A DNA stretch of 64,000 bases from Tritrichomonas musculus (taxonomy: Eukaryota; Parabasalia; Tritrichomonadida; Tritrichomonadidae): assembly GCA_039105265.1 (NCBI GenBank), contig JAPFFF010000012.1:620001-684000 (forward strand), read 5' to 3'. Shown piece by piece: positions 30,947-42,314 of the stretch. The position numbers and the translations under genes were made by a program. Every line of letters starts with the position of its first letter. Positions within the stretch are counted from its first letter, which is position 1. The notes beneath the pieces are model-generated. The model was not told the origin of the DNA. It saw only the letters and a program-made list of their open reading frames with translations, and did no database searches.

Positions 30947-31604
30947 ATGAATCAAGATTTAAAATCGAGTAAAGCAGAGTTCAATCTAAAATCTTCCGAA
31001 GAACAAATTAAATCATCAATTGACAAGTATTTAATTGATCTCAATGATTATGAAATTAAGAGAGATCACAAAGAATCTAATCACGGTATCTTAAATTATG
31101 CATGTGACAAATATTATGGAATGGTATATGTAGCAAAAACATTTTTACTCAAATACAGCCTACAAAATCGATCATCCATTTTACATGAGATATCAAATTT
31201 ATTTCTTCAGCATCCTACCTTATTTCACATTAACGGTTTTTCATACGAAGACTTTGAAGGCAACAATAACCTTACAATTATCACAAATTATATGAAAAAT
31301 GGATCAATATCATCAAATCTACCAATTAACACAAATTCACAAAAACAAATTATTCTTATTGGAATCACACGTGCCATGATGTTATTACATGAACAAAACA
31401 TAATTCATAGGAATCTAAAAGCAGAGAACGTTTTAATTGATGATAATTATCATCCACTTTTAAACGATTTTTAATTCTCAAAATTTTTCGATTTGAATAC
31501 TTCAACAACAGATCCTGATTTGTTGATGTATTTAGCTCCTGAAGTTATTAAAAATAACTTTTATTCTAAAAAATCGGATGTTTATTCTTTTGGAATTTTG
31601 ATGT
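30947..31604 (+). pseudogene. Kinase-like (pseudokinase-type) gene, broken and truncated
   Basis: From the ATG at 30947, 175 residues resemble the TKL kinase family (HPTLFHINGFSYEDFEG, LTIITNYMKNGSIS, QIILIGITRAMMLLHEQNII). The catalytic loop reads HRNLKAENVLID, with Asn in place of the catalytic Asp, and the Lys/Gly loop region is weak, so it would be a pseudokinase even if whole. A TAA at 31472-31474, just after LLNDF, interrupts the frame. The same frame then continues with DLLMYLAPEVIKNNF and SDVYSFGILMF until about 31604, where Polinton-like sequence begins and the rest of the domain is missing. A host gene fragment, probably dead. Confidence 0.8.
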
Positions 31605-31900
31605 TCGACCCATATTTTATTGAGTTTTGTTTCATTCTGCTGAACTTCTGGATCGTATATTCTCTGTAGAGCGAAATAATCAATATCGTCATCAACTAAG
31701 TCCATTTTCAAAACTGATTCTTTAAGAGGATAAAACGACATAGGTAATCGTTTTTCTAAATCAGACTCGTTTTGTAGATTTGTTTCAATTGATTCAATTA
31801 TTGAATTTGTTTCTGCTTCAATAACGTCATTTTTAATATTAACGTCGATTATATAAGACATTTTCGTTCTTATATCGTCAGTTTGTAAGTTTTCTTTCAT
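31532..31900 (-). pseudogene. Polinton-fossil reading frame, unrecognised acidic protein
   Basis: The minus strand encodes an acidic stretch (ESIETNLQNESDLEKRLPMS, DDDIDYFALQRIYDPEV) of unknown family. Its last residues are read from antisense kinase-like DNA, so only the part above about 31605 belongs to the element. Probably related to Polinton structural or accessory genes, but I have no direct match within this window. Confidence 0.4.
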
Positions 31901-32015
31901 ATATCGTAATCTTCTGAAAATATGAATTATTGAATATTCACAATAATGAGGAATCTTATAATCTAAGTATAATTTTTTCTCGTCGCTTTCATGTCTTATA
32001 ATATTTTCGTCTTCT

Positions 32016-32921
32016 TCAAAATCTAGTAATGAATAACCAATAGAAGCTAGTTCTAAAGGTGTTAAAATTTGTAAATTTGAAATCTAACTTACTTTGAACG
32101 TACAGAGTATTTTGTAGTATTTTGCCTAATTTGCCATTATTTGTGAAATTCGTTTCAAGTCTATCAACTTTATCGCTCAATAGTCTATATACGAACATTG
32201 AATTATCAGCTAATGTTGATATCATTTCGAAAAGATTATCGTAACAATCAAAAATTGAAGTATCAAACTCTTTTGGTTCTGGTAAAGGTTCAATAATATC
32301 TCCTTCTTCTTCAACAACTTGTTCGTCGATAACAGTATTATCGTTTTCTGCTAATAATACAATTTTTGGTTCAGAAGTTGTTAAACTTCGTGCTTTTAAT
32401 TTAAATAGAGATGAAGGTTCAGCTGTAAAAGTTGATAAACTTTGTGCGTCTAAATTAAATAAAGATGCTGATTCAGTTGGAGGAGTTGTTAAATTTGTTG
32501 TTTTGTCTTGAGCAAAGTCTAAAGCTTCTTTTAATTTTGTATTATTATTGTATAACGAGATGTACAACTGACCTAACATATCAGTCGTTATTGTTTCTTT
32601 TATATCTTCTGTAATCGGCTGTCCTTTATCATCTTTGTTTCCAGTATCTTTTTTGTACGTACATTCAAAAGAAATATTAACACCTTTATATAATTGTAAA
32701 TTTGTATTAAGTTGAAAGATAGTTTTACCAAAATTAAATTTTAAATAATCAACTATAGCAGTTATTGATAACATTTTTGAAAAATCTAATAGTTCTTGAC
32801 GATAAGAACCTTGAAAACATATTATTTGAGCAGGTTCTATTAACAAACCTTTTTTAAATTTAATTTCTTCCTTAGCATCACTTTTGGTCAAATAATATGT
32901 TTTCAAGGTTCTTATCGTCAA
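32016..32921 (-). pseudogene. Polinton-fossil reading frame, possible fibre or structural protein
   Basis: About 300 residues with an N-terminal beta-rich part (KKGLLIEPAQIICFQG, YKGVNISFECTYKKD), a Ser/Thr/Leu-rich middle with near-repeats (ASLFNLDAQSLSTF and SSLFKLKARSLTT), and an acidic C-terminal part. Layout and composition recall the N-terminal region of the fibre-like protein of the whole element (43078-48237), but I see no strong residue match. Function unknown. Confidence 0.4.
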
Positions 32922-32940
32922 GAACTATTAGATTTTTCAA
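32773..32940. repeat. Inverted repeat of about 55 bp in the Polinton fossil
   Basis: The sequence around TTCTTGACGATAAGAACC (32773-32829) is repeated in reverse complement at 32885-32940 with about 55 bases between. This is a local foldback, probably from a rearrangement. Confidence 0.85.
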
Positions 32941-33071
32941 ACAAAACAATCAAATATCATAAGTTATCTTAGAGTATCTAGGTCCGTGAATTAAATTTCT
33001 TTTTAAAAAAATGTTAAAAGATCTTAATAATAATATAATTAATTAATTTTCAAATCGATTTTGAGCATTAG

Positions 33072-33961
33072 ATAGGGGATTCAACCATTTGTAAAGTGTC
33101 AAAAAATTGAATAAAAATTAAAAATAAATTATTTTGTTTATTTTATTATTAAAATAATATCTCCATTATTTATTAATTCTAAAATATATCTTATAATAAA
33201 AAAATATCTATAGGGTCATGAAAGGGAATAAAAGAAAGTTGGCATGAAATGTTATATGAAAAATGCTAACTTATGAACCAAAAAGAGACAATTCATTTTA
33301 AATGCAATAGAATAATTATTTTATTCATAAGCAAAAACATATAATTCAATGATAAAATGCTTGAATTTAATGAATTTAGAAAAAGATTCAAATCATACCA
33401 AACTTCAATTATAAAAATCTATAAGGAAATATCACACATCTTTTCATGAGTCATAACTGATATTTTATGGTGATAATAATATCATTTTTAATATAAAAAA
33501 TTTTTCATTCTAATCTTTAAATTTTTAACTAAAAATATTAATTTAAAAAGTTGGCTTTACAATATTAATGTATTAATAAAAGCATTGGCATTGATATTTT
33601 TTAGAAGTGAATCTTGATATCTGAAGATAAAAAAAATAACTGTCAATTTGTAGAAATAAATAAAAAAGATACTAGAAAAAGATGATATAAATGCATTTGC
33701 TTTTTTTTATCTGGTTTAAAATAACTGGAAATGATATAAACTCTATTATTTAAATGTAAATTGAGTTTGAAATGTGAAATAAAAAATATAAGAAAGGCAT
33801 TCAATTAAAAAATCCATTCCCTTTCATGACATGATAGACAATTTTTTCCCAAAAATTAATATTCGATTATTTAGCAAATTATCTACAAAATAATAATATT
33901 TTTATTAAAAAATATTTAAGTTTTAAAAATGTGTCACTTTTTTTACGGTTGAATCCCCTAT
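33072..33961. mobile_element. DNA transposon, non-autonomous (890 bp, 8-bp TSD)
   Basis: Ends are ATAGGGGATTCAACC and its exact reverse complement, flanked by AGCATTAG on both sides (33064-33071 and 33962-33969). A second inverted pair, GTCATGAAAGGGAAT (33215-33229) and ATTCCCTTTCATGAC (about 33815-33829), lies inside and may mark a nested element or a subterminal repeat. No transposase frame. An 8-bp TSD suggests hAT-like. It inserted into the Polinton fossil or its immediate spacer. Confidence 0.85.
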
Positions 33962-33969
33962 AGCATTAG

Positions 33970-34342
33970 TTATTGTATTGGGAAGACCGTCGGAAACTAA
34001 CTAACATCGGACTAATTTATAATATAAATAATTTTTAAAATTAATTATTATAATTATACAAATATTTATTTATTAAATAAAAAAAATTATGCGTAACTGA
34101 TATCAGAAAAATGGATCAATTATCGATATCGAAAATCGAGACTTAACAAGCCTACAATATATTTAATATATATATATATATATATATTATTTATTTATTT
34201 ATTTATATTTATTAAAACCCCCACCAAAACCGTTTACAATTTTTATCGATAGTAAAAAAGTTAATTTCCACTTACAATCTTTTCATTTTTCAGTATGATT
34301 TATAAGGAAATATTGAAGGATTATTTTAAAATTTTGTATTTT
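33970..34342. other. AT-rich spacer with microsatellites
   Basis: Contains (TA)n near 34164-34187 followed by (TTTA)n to about 34212. No gene seen. Confidence 0.5.
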
Positions 34343-34636
34343 TTATTGAAATTTATCATTAAATTTAAAGTTTTTGAATAATATCTGCGTTTGATATGTA
34401 TTATCATCTTGTTCTCTTTTTGTATTATCTCGTTCGGCATCTCTTTTTATATTATCTTCATTGTCGGCATCTTCATCGTCGCTTACTTCTAATGGCTCCT
34501 TTCGTTTTTTAAGAATATATTTATTTTCTTTGCGTGTTGGATAAACTTCGTAAAACGGGTCTTCGATTCCTCTTAACCATTTGTTTATTATCTGTAATCG
34601 TTTTGTGCCTTTTAAGTATTCACCGGATTTAGACAT
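34343..34636 (-). pseudogene. Polinton-fossil frame resembling part of the 204-residue charged protein
   Basis: KGTKRLQIINKWLRG and YILKKRKEP correspond to GSKRLQVIQNWLNG and YIVKPRKEP at the start of the protein at 59964-60578 in the whole element, followed by a Asp/Arg-rich low-complexity stretch as in that protein. Fossil part; function unknown. Confidence 0.65.
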
Positions 34637-34670
34637 TTACAATAATAGTAAAAAGTAAGTTCGGTAAGTA

Positions 34671-35099
34671 TTGGTAATTGCAAATATTATTATTAGCAAG
34701 TATTGTTTTTTTCCTATTTTTGAACGAGATAATACAAAAAGAGATGACGAAGAAGCCTCTAGCGATGATGATGACGAACAAGATACAAATAATAAAGAAG
34801 ATGATAATACAAATAACAAAGATGAAGAAGACGAACAACCTCCTTTATACAGCCCTAAGTTTAATCACCACCTTAATCTAGATCCAATTTATATCAGTTT
34901 ACAGATACTACAAGAATTGCAAAATATAAACGAGTACCTAAAGAAAGAAAAGGAAAGAAAAGACCAAAAGAAACTTACTAAAGAGATAATTAGCGAAGTA
35001 ATTAAGCAAAACAAAGAAGATGACGATGATGAAGAAATAGTTTATTATCAACCAACTATGAGAAGAAGGAATAAAGTTTTTGCCGATCTATGTTATTAA
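34671..35099 (+). pseudogene. Polinton-fossil frame resembling the other part of the 204-residue charged protein family
   Basis: The frame has an acidic low-complexity stretch, then KEKERKDQKKLTKEIISEVI and MRRRNKVFADL, which parallels REKKEQKRMIKEVVQ and MRRNRIFADV of the whole element's protein at 59964-60578. It lies opposite in direction to the frame at 34343-34636, evidence that the fossil has been rearranged. Confidence 0.65.
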
Positions 35100-35127
35100 C
35101 TTTGTTTTTGTTTTTGTTTTGTTTTAA

Positions 35128-35400
35128 ATGAATATATTTGAGGTTAGTGAAAAAGATATATTACTTAATTTTATTGAAGAACTTATTAAGCGAAATGAAA
35201 TTAAAGCATTAAGAAAGCTATTAAAAAATAATCCGTATTACGCTCAGTTTAAACCTAAGGAGCTTAATAAACAGTTTAATATAAATGGTTATAAGTTTAC
35301 TAAACGAAATAATAATATAATACTAATAGTGGACAAGAAAGATAGTGTTAATGATAAGTGTCTTGGTGTATTAAATGAAGTCTTGAATGATATAACCTGA
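35128..35400 (+). CDS. Small unrecognised 90-residue frame in the Polinton fossil
   Basis: Starts MNIFEVSEKDILLNFIEELI and is helical and Lys/Asn-rich. It is preceded by a T-rich leader (TTTGTTTTTGTTTTGTTTTAA) like those before genes of the whole Polinton. No counterpart seen elsewhere in the window. Confidence 0.4.
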   Translation: MNIFEVSEKDILLNFIEELIKRNEIKALRKLLKNNPYYAQFKPKELNKQFNINGYKFTKRNNNIILIVDKKDSVNDKCLGVLNEVLNDIT

Positions 35401-37424
35401 TTACATTATTTTTGTCTTCACTGGAATAATATTAAACAAAGATGTTTATGTTCTGTCATCTGTCATCTGTCCGCTCCATTTTTTAGGAAACGATTTATCC
35501 AGTGACGCCCAGTGACACAGTGACATTAGCGAAACCAAAAAATATTTTCATTTATTTTACTTATATCTGTCCACTTCATTTTTATGAACTGATTACTAAT
35601 AAGGTGAAGAGGTTAGATTTAACCCTATTTTTCTAACCCTTGTATTTGACCTGTCATCTTTATCTTACTTGTTCTATTCAGTGACACGAAGAGGTATTTG
35701 TTAAATGCATTTTACATGAATTGGCCTTAGTATTTGACCTGTATTTGAATCTGTTCATTACATTATCTAAGAAGCATTATTGATTGATAACGTGAATTAA
35801 CCTTAGTACTTGAACGAACGAATGAATGAAATGAATGAATTTGCCTCTTATTTGAAAAATATAGTCAGGGTGAAGAGGTGAATTCTCACCCGATTTTCTT
35901 CACCTGTATTTGACATGAATTATTATAAGTGTTATTGAACGAATTGAATGAAACGGCCTTGTTGTGAATATTATTGTAAGTGTTATTTCTCATCAATGCA
36001 TTTGACCTCTTATTTGAATGAATTGAATGATAGTGTTGAATGAATTGAATGAGTTGAATGAATGAAATTGAATGGAATGATAATGTTGAATTGAATGAAT
36101 GAATGAATGATAGTATTAAGCAAATTAATGAACTGAAATGACCTTATTGAACAAATGGAATTGAATGCATTTGATTGGTCCATATTTCTCTGTTTAATGT
36201 TGTTGCTGTTGATCGAAAGCAGAGGTGACAAAAATATAGTGACAATTCACCTGCTCACCTTTAATACAATTCACCTTAATATTTAGAAATGGAATTGAAT
36301 GAAAGTATTGTCCTACTCTTTCTTGTTGTGATATTATTGTAAGTGTTATTGAACAAATTAACTACACTATTAAACGAACTGAATTGGCTGGAAGCAATAA
36401 GGTTAGAAAAATAGGGTTAAATCTAACCCTCGTGCCGAGCACTCACTGCGAGGCCTACTAACCTTTAATGCATTTTACATAAATTGAGTGCTGGTTTTGA
36501 ACGAATAGATTGAATGAATGGATTTGAATGGAATTAACTATACTAACAAATGAACGAATGATGTTTGAATTGAATAGAATCGAATGAATAATGTTATTTC
36601 TCGTTAATGCATTTTACATAAATTGAGTGCTTGTTTTGAACGAACGAATGATAGTATTAAGCAAATTAAACGAACTGAAATGACCTTATTGAGAATGAAT
36701 AAATGAAACGAATTGAATAGATTGAACGAATGAAACAAATAGGCCTTGTTGTGATATTATTATAAGTGTTATTGAACAAATTGAATGAATTAAACGAACG
36801 AATGAAATGAACGAATTGAATGATAGTATTAAACAAATTAACTACACTATTAAATGATGTTATTGACTGAAATGAATAAATGAATAAATAATGTTATTTC
36901 TCATTAATGCATTTTACATAAATTGGCCTCTTATTTGAAAAATATAGTCATGGGTGAAGAGGTGAATTCTCACCCGATTTTCGTCACCTGTATTTTATTA
37001 TTTGAATTGAATGGCCTTGTTGTGAATGTTATTGCAAGTGTTATTGAATGATAGTATTGAACGAATGTATTGAATGAATTAAACGAACGAATGAAATGTT
37101 GTTTGAAATGAATAAATGAATAATGTCGATTGAACGAATTGAATGATGTTATTGAATGAATTGAACGAATTGAATAAATGTTGTTTGAAATGAATTGAAT
37201 GAATAGAACGAATTGAATGAATAGAATGAATTGACTGGAATGAATTGAATGAATAAATGAATTGACCTTGTTTGTGATATTATTATAAGTGTTATTGAAC
37301 GAATTGAATGAAACTAGTGACCTTGTTGTGTTATTGAACAAATTGAATGAATTAACCTTAATATTAGCCTTGCTTTGAATTAATAGAATGAACATGATTG
37401 CTGGGTTTAATATTATTGAGTTAG
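35401..37424. repeat. Degenerate GAATGAAT-type satellite, left block
   Basis: Composed of irregular 4-10 bp words (GAATGAATTGAATGA, GAACGAACGAATG) with longer modules that recur: the module with GGTGAAGAGGTGAATTCTCA occurs near 35870 and 36953, and the module with CTCGTGCCGAGCACTCACTG occurs near 36430 and again at about 40170. Reading frames here are artefacts of the repeat. No host gene seen. Confidence 0.8.
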
Positions 37425-39862
37425 ACCTCAGAATTGGGGAAAAAATCCTCCCCAGGGGAAAAAATTTTGGGGAAATGTAACCACATTTTATGTAGCGAAA
37501 AAAAAAAATGTGGTTACATAAAAGTTAATCTTGAAAATTTTTATTCAATGAGTTTCATTAAAAAGTTCAAATATGAAAATTTTTATAAATGCTTTACTAG
37601 ACGTCGAATCAAAATACGTCACAAAACGCCTTTCAAAACAGTACAATCAAATTTCTTCTCAAGAAACATCGCAACAAACATATTTTTACAACAAATACAA
37701 CTTTTCAACATAATCATATTATCCATTATCAAATAACTTTTTCAAAGTAGCTCCTTTTTCTTCATATTGCTGATATATAAATAAACATTACATATAAATA
37801 GTATTTAACTTACTAATCACTATTTTTACGAATAAGGTTTCATTATATAATTGATTATCTTCCATACATAAAATGAGCAAGCATAAGCAGAATAAATCAA
37901 TTGTATAAGTCTATTATAATATAATAAATGTGTTTTGAAATCGTATAACTCAAATTCGAATAATTAATAATTGCATAATCGAATAATTGTATAAGAGATC
38001 ATATTTCAATAGCATAACACAAATGTATACCTCAAAACAAATAGAATAAACTTATTAAATCAAAGATATAACTTATAATCATGCATTATGACATAATCTA
38101 ACAAAACTCAAAAATAAAAAAATATAAAATAATACAAAATGTTCCGCATCAATAGTACAAGTCAAATACATCGCTCAAACATACATCTCAAACAAATAAG
38201 TGAATAATCTAATAATATATTACTATAACGAAGAAAACTTTAATAAGAAACATAACTCAGTATTAAAATATAAACATCTTTTCTTAATAAACTTATATCA
38301 AAAAACTCATTTTCATAATTGAAGCATTATTGCGAATGACATAAAATTAAGATGTATACCTATTTTAATGATTTATTATAACATTTATAGCCAGTTTGTT
38401 GATTGTAATTCCACTGATCTTGATTTTGAGTGAATCGATTGTTGATATAAATTTCACTGATCTTGCTGTTGAGAACTTCAATTTCTCTTTCTTTAGCTTC
38501 AACAGTGTATTGAAGTTCAGCAGTCTTGCCATTGAGTAATTCATTTCATTGATCTTGCAATTGAGTTCTTCGATCTCTCTATCCTTGGCTTCAATTGTTG
38601 ATTGTAACTAACTGATCTTTCCGTTGAGTGCTTCGATTTCTCTGTTCTTGGTTTCAACTTGATTGAAGTTTAACAATCTTACCTATGAGTGATTCAATTT
38701 TAGCTGTCATCTCTCAAGATCTTGCCATTGAGTGCTTCAATTTCTCTGTTCTTGGCTTCAACTGTTGATTGTAATTCAGCGATTTGTCCATTGAGGACTT
38801 CGATCGTTGAATTCAATTCATTGATCTTGCTGTTGAGTGTTTCAATCTCTCTGTTCTTGTCTTCAATAGCGGACTGTATCTCCGCATTTATTTAATAAAA
38901 AATGATGTGGAAAAACATATCACATCAAAAGATATTGAAAATTTTCTACGTTAAATTTACACTCGGCGGGCTTTTTAACGTCAAATTATGATTAATCTTA
39001 AAGTTTTTTTACTCTTTACTATATTTTTGGCTTTAAATATCATATTCACAAAAATATCAACTATTTATAAAATTTGGTTTTAAATATCTTATTAAAAATA
39101 ATAATAAAAAATAATTTAAATTTATTCAAATATAGTTAAATTATAAAGTTCTACATTTGTTCTATCATGGTTGGCATGCATGTTTTTTTAAATAAAAAAA
39201 TAATTTTATATAATATTCTTCTTTATAAAACAAGGAACTACTTCGCGTGTATAAAGCAATACATAAATATAAGCAATACAGTATTTTAATTAGTGGTAGT
39301 TAAAATGAATGAATTAGACAGTTAATAAAAGAGAAAAAATATTCCTATTTCCCCATTTGGGGAAATGGGGAGAATTTCCCCAAAGTAAATTTGGGGAGAA
39401 ATTTGAATAGAATTTGAATGGTTTATTTTTGGGGAAAATCTCCCCAGAGATTTTTTGGGGAAAACGGTCGCTTTATAAATTTTTTTTATTTGATTTATTA
39501 TCTGATCAAATAGTAAAAATAATAAATTGTAAATAATAAATAAAAGAATTTTTTTTTAAGTAGAAATGTATGACTTATATAAAAATGAAAAGATTGTTTT
39601 TCAAAGTTGAATTATAATCTTAACATTTCCTTTCAATTTTATTTTTTTTTTTTTTAGAAAAAAAAATTGATTTTTTGATTTAATTCTTAAAAACAAACAA
39701 ATCGAAATAATTTGATATAAATATATATAGAGTATTTGGCCCTATTATGTAAAGTTTCTCGATATATCAAAAGATTTTTCATTTTTTAATAATTTGAATG
39801 CATTCCCCATGCTCCCCAAGCTGGGGAACAAAAATTTGGTTATTTGGGGAATATTCAGAGGT
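37425..39862. mobile_element. Insertion splitting the satellite (about 2.4 kb; ends uncertain)
   Basis: Non-satellite DNA bounded by weak inverted ends, ACCTCAGAAT and ATTCAGAGGT, with many GGGGAA/TTCCCC words near both ends (37435-37475, 39350-39480, 39805-39850). Just inside the left end an ATGTAACCACATTTT hairpin occurs (about 37477-37518). It carries a coiled-coil relic (38395-38890). I found no clean TSD, so the type is unknown. Confidence 0.4.
38395..38890 (-). pseudogene. Coiled-coil repeat protein relic
   Basis: The minus strand reads repeats of about 28 residues such as EALNGKIS-LQSTIEAKDREI and ELNCKINEMN in more than one frame, with stops. These are degenerate 80-85 bp DNA repeats of a trichomonad long coiled-coil protein. 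It is a fragment with neither end preserved. Confidence 0.55.
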
Positions 39863-40600
39863 GTATATTGAGCAAATTGAACGAATCTAATTGAATAAAT
39901 TGAGTTAACGAACGAATGCATTTGACCTCTCTTTCTTGTTGAATGAATGATAGTAATAAGCAAATTAACTAACATATTAAACGAACTGAATTGACCTTAT
40001 TGAACAAATTTAATGAATTGAATGATAGTATTTAATGAATTGAATGAATGATAGTATTAAGCAAATTAACTACACTATTAAACGAACTGAAATGATATTA
40101 TTGAGAATATATAAATGAATTGACCGGAAGCAATAAGGGTTAGAAAAATAAGGTTAGATCTAACCCTCGTGCCGAGCACTCACTGCGAGGCCTGTTAACC
40201 TTAACGCATTTTACATAAATTGAGTGCTGGTTTTGAACGAACGAATAGATTGAATAGAACGAATTAAACGAACGAATGCATTTGACCTCTTATTTGATTA
40301 TTTAGAAATTGTTTGAATATTATTGCAAGTGCTATTGAATGAATGAATAATGTTATTTCTCATTGGCCTCTTATTTGATTATTTAGAAATTAAATGAATT
40401 GAAAGCAATAAGGTTAGAAAAATAGAGTTAGATTTAACCCTCGTGCTCTTCACCTTAATGCAATTGACATAAATTGGCCTCTTATTTAGAAATGAATGAA
40501 TGAATAGAATGAATATTATTGAATGTTGTAATTGAAGGGAATGAAAACAAGAAGGTGGTGTTTATCGGGTGACAATTCACCTCTTCACCTTTAAATGAAA
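39863..40600. repeat. Degenerate GAATGAAT-type satellite, right block
   Basis: Continuation of the left satellite after the insertion, with the shared 110-bp module (CTCGTGCCGAGCACTCACTG) at about 40140-40260 and again in part near 40400-40450. Confidence 0.8.
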
Positions 40601-41560
40601 AATACGTGATTGTTGTTAATGATTCGATTGTTGTTGATTACTAATTACTGATTGACTGGAATGTTGATTTATCACTTTTGAACTTTCTTGGTTTAAATAT
40701 TAATTGTTACTTTTGCATTTGAACGAATAGATTGGTGTTGAGAACTAAACTTTAACATTATTTTTGGCTGTTGTTGATAAATGATAAATGATGCCGTTGT
40801 TGATATTAATAATGATAGATGATGTTGTTGGTTGATGGATGACGCTGTTGTCGATATTAATAGATGCCGTCGTTGATGTTGTTGGTTGATGTTGATAGAT
40901 GATGCTGTTGTTATTGATGTTGATAGATGATAGATGTTAATAGTAAATGCTGTTGATGTTGATGGTAATATTAATAATGATAGATATTGTTAATGATAGA
41001 TGGTGATGTTAATACTATTGATAATGATAAATGCTGTTGGTTGATGTTGATGGATAATGCTGTTGTTGTTGATGCTAAATAATGTTAATACTGTTGTTAA
41101 TGATAGATGCTGTTGGTTGATAGTTGATGTTGATGCTGTTGTTGATGGATGATATTAATAATGTTAATACTGATGTTGATGATATGTGATGGTGTTGATA
41201 GATGCTAAATAATGTTAATATTGTTGTTAATGATAGATGCTGTTGTTGTTGTTGATGATAGATGATGCCTGTTGGTTGATGATGATATTAATAATGTTGG
41301 TTGATAGATGCTCTTGTTTGATGCTAAATAATGTTAATACTGCTGTTGTTGTTGTTAATGATAGATGCTGTCGTTGATAAATGATGTTATTTCTGTTGTT
41401 GATAGAAAATGATATTTATGTTAATGTTAATAGTAAATGATGATGATAATAAATAATGTTGATAGATGCTGTTGTTGTTAATGATAAATGTTGTTGATGA
41501 TGATACTAATAATGTTGGTTGATGCTGATGTTAAATGTTGTTGTTAATGTTATTGATTGC
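40600..41560. repeat. GATGTTGTTGAT-type trinucleotide-rich satellite
   Basis: Irregular tandem words such as GATAGATGCTGTTGTTGTT and AATAATGTTAATACTGTTG for almost 1 kb. No gene. Confidence 0.85.
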
Positions 41561-41591
41561 TTCATAAAATAAAAATATATAATTGAATGGT

Positions 41592-41751
41592 TTACTCTAT
41601 CTTAACTAAATTGTATACTCTTTGCATTTTACCTTTCTCTCTGTTATATCTACTTCTTATTTCATATCCCTCAGGTACATCCTTCTCGTTTTTAAACCCA
41701 AAGTGCTGATATAACTGTTTTTTGCCATTAAACTCTCTGTTCAAATCATTA
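41592..41751 (-). pseudogene. Short C-terminal coding remnant at the left Polinton junction
   Basis: The minus strand encodes about 53 residues (including LYQHFGFKNEKDVPEGYEIR and MQRVYNL) ending in TAA at 41592-41594. It abuts the left end of the Polinton. The coding strand matches that of the helicase frame at the right junction, so both may have belonged to one gene before the insertion (inference). Confidence 0.5.
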
Positions 41752-42307
41752 AGTAGTTATACATAGTGAAGGGGGGATAGATAACTAGTATAAGCAAATG
41801 GGGCTCTCTGGCTTTGAAAGCTTCCTGAAGAGACGATAATTTGAGGTACTTTGGAGATGTTTTATATTATAGCTCCCTCGCTTTGAAAAGCTCCCTCGCT
41901 ATAATAAACCATATCTCCAAACAGCCCCCAAGCAACCCCCACCCAGCCACCCTACACGGAGAGCCCCATTTGCTTATACTAGTTATCTATCCCCCCTTCA
42001 CTATGTATAACTACTTAATACCAACCTATCTAGCATACTCCTACAGCAATCATCTCATGCAATCATCTCAAGCAATCATCACACACATCCACTCATGCAA
42101 TCATCTCAAGCAACCTATCTAGCATACTCCTACAGCAATCATCTCATGCAATCATCTCAAGCATCTCCCATCTCACGCAAATCATCTCATGCAACCATCA
42201 CACACATCCACTCATGCAATCATCTCCCATATCTCATCACATACATCTATTCATGCAACCACTTCATGTACACCCGATACCTACTCAAAAATAAATCTTT
42301 AATTGAA
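41752..42307 (+). repeat. Left Polinton TIR
   Basis: About 556 bp, inverted copy at 63069-63625. The outer 262 bp form a block bounded by 56-bp inverted arms (41752-41807 and about 41958-42013). The inner part is built of ATCATCTCATGCA/ATCATCTCAAGCA words. Open frames inside (for example 41841-42122) are repeat artefacts. Confidence 0.95.
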
Positions 42308-42314
42308 TCCAAGC

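Larger units (their letters stand above)
31605..35400. mobile_element. Polinton/Maverick fossil (old, rearranged fragment)
   Basis: Reading frames in this block resemble Polinton genes rather than host genes; the parts are listed separately. Two of them match the charged 204-residue protein of the whole element at 59964-60578 (motifs KRLQ-I--WL and MRR-N--FAD). The parts face in different directions and only a fraction of a normal 15-25 kb element is present, so it is broken, rearranged and older than the element at 41752. No Polinton TIR was found at either edge. It adjoins the truncated kinase-like gene, suggesting insertion there. A smaller DNA transposon (33072-33961) later landed in it. 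Confidence 0.7.

Noticed and set aside
33073-33960. TA dinucleotide as TSD for the GGGGATTCAACC element
   Set aside because: An 8-bp repeat AGCATTAG fits better once the TIR is extended to ATAGGGGATTCAACC.
36970-37395. Minus-strand frames rich in SFNSFN and HSIHS in the satellite
   Set aside because: Products of translating GAATGAAT-type repeats.
37434-37736. 100-residue open frame with GKKSSPGEKILGK
   Set aside because: Covers the GGGGAA words and a hairpin of the satellite-splitting insertion; no protein-like pattern after the first residues.
35401-41560. CRISPR-like appearance of repeated words
   Set aside because: Units are irregular, spacers are not unique and of constant length, and the DNA is eukaryotic.
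41841-42122. 93-residue open frame, identical to one at 63255-63536
   Set aside because: It lies wholly within the Polinton TIR and reads through the ATCATCTCATGCA repeats; present twice only because the TIR is inverted.
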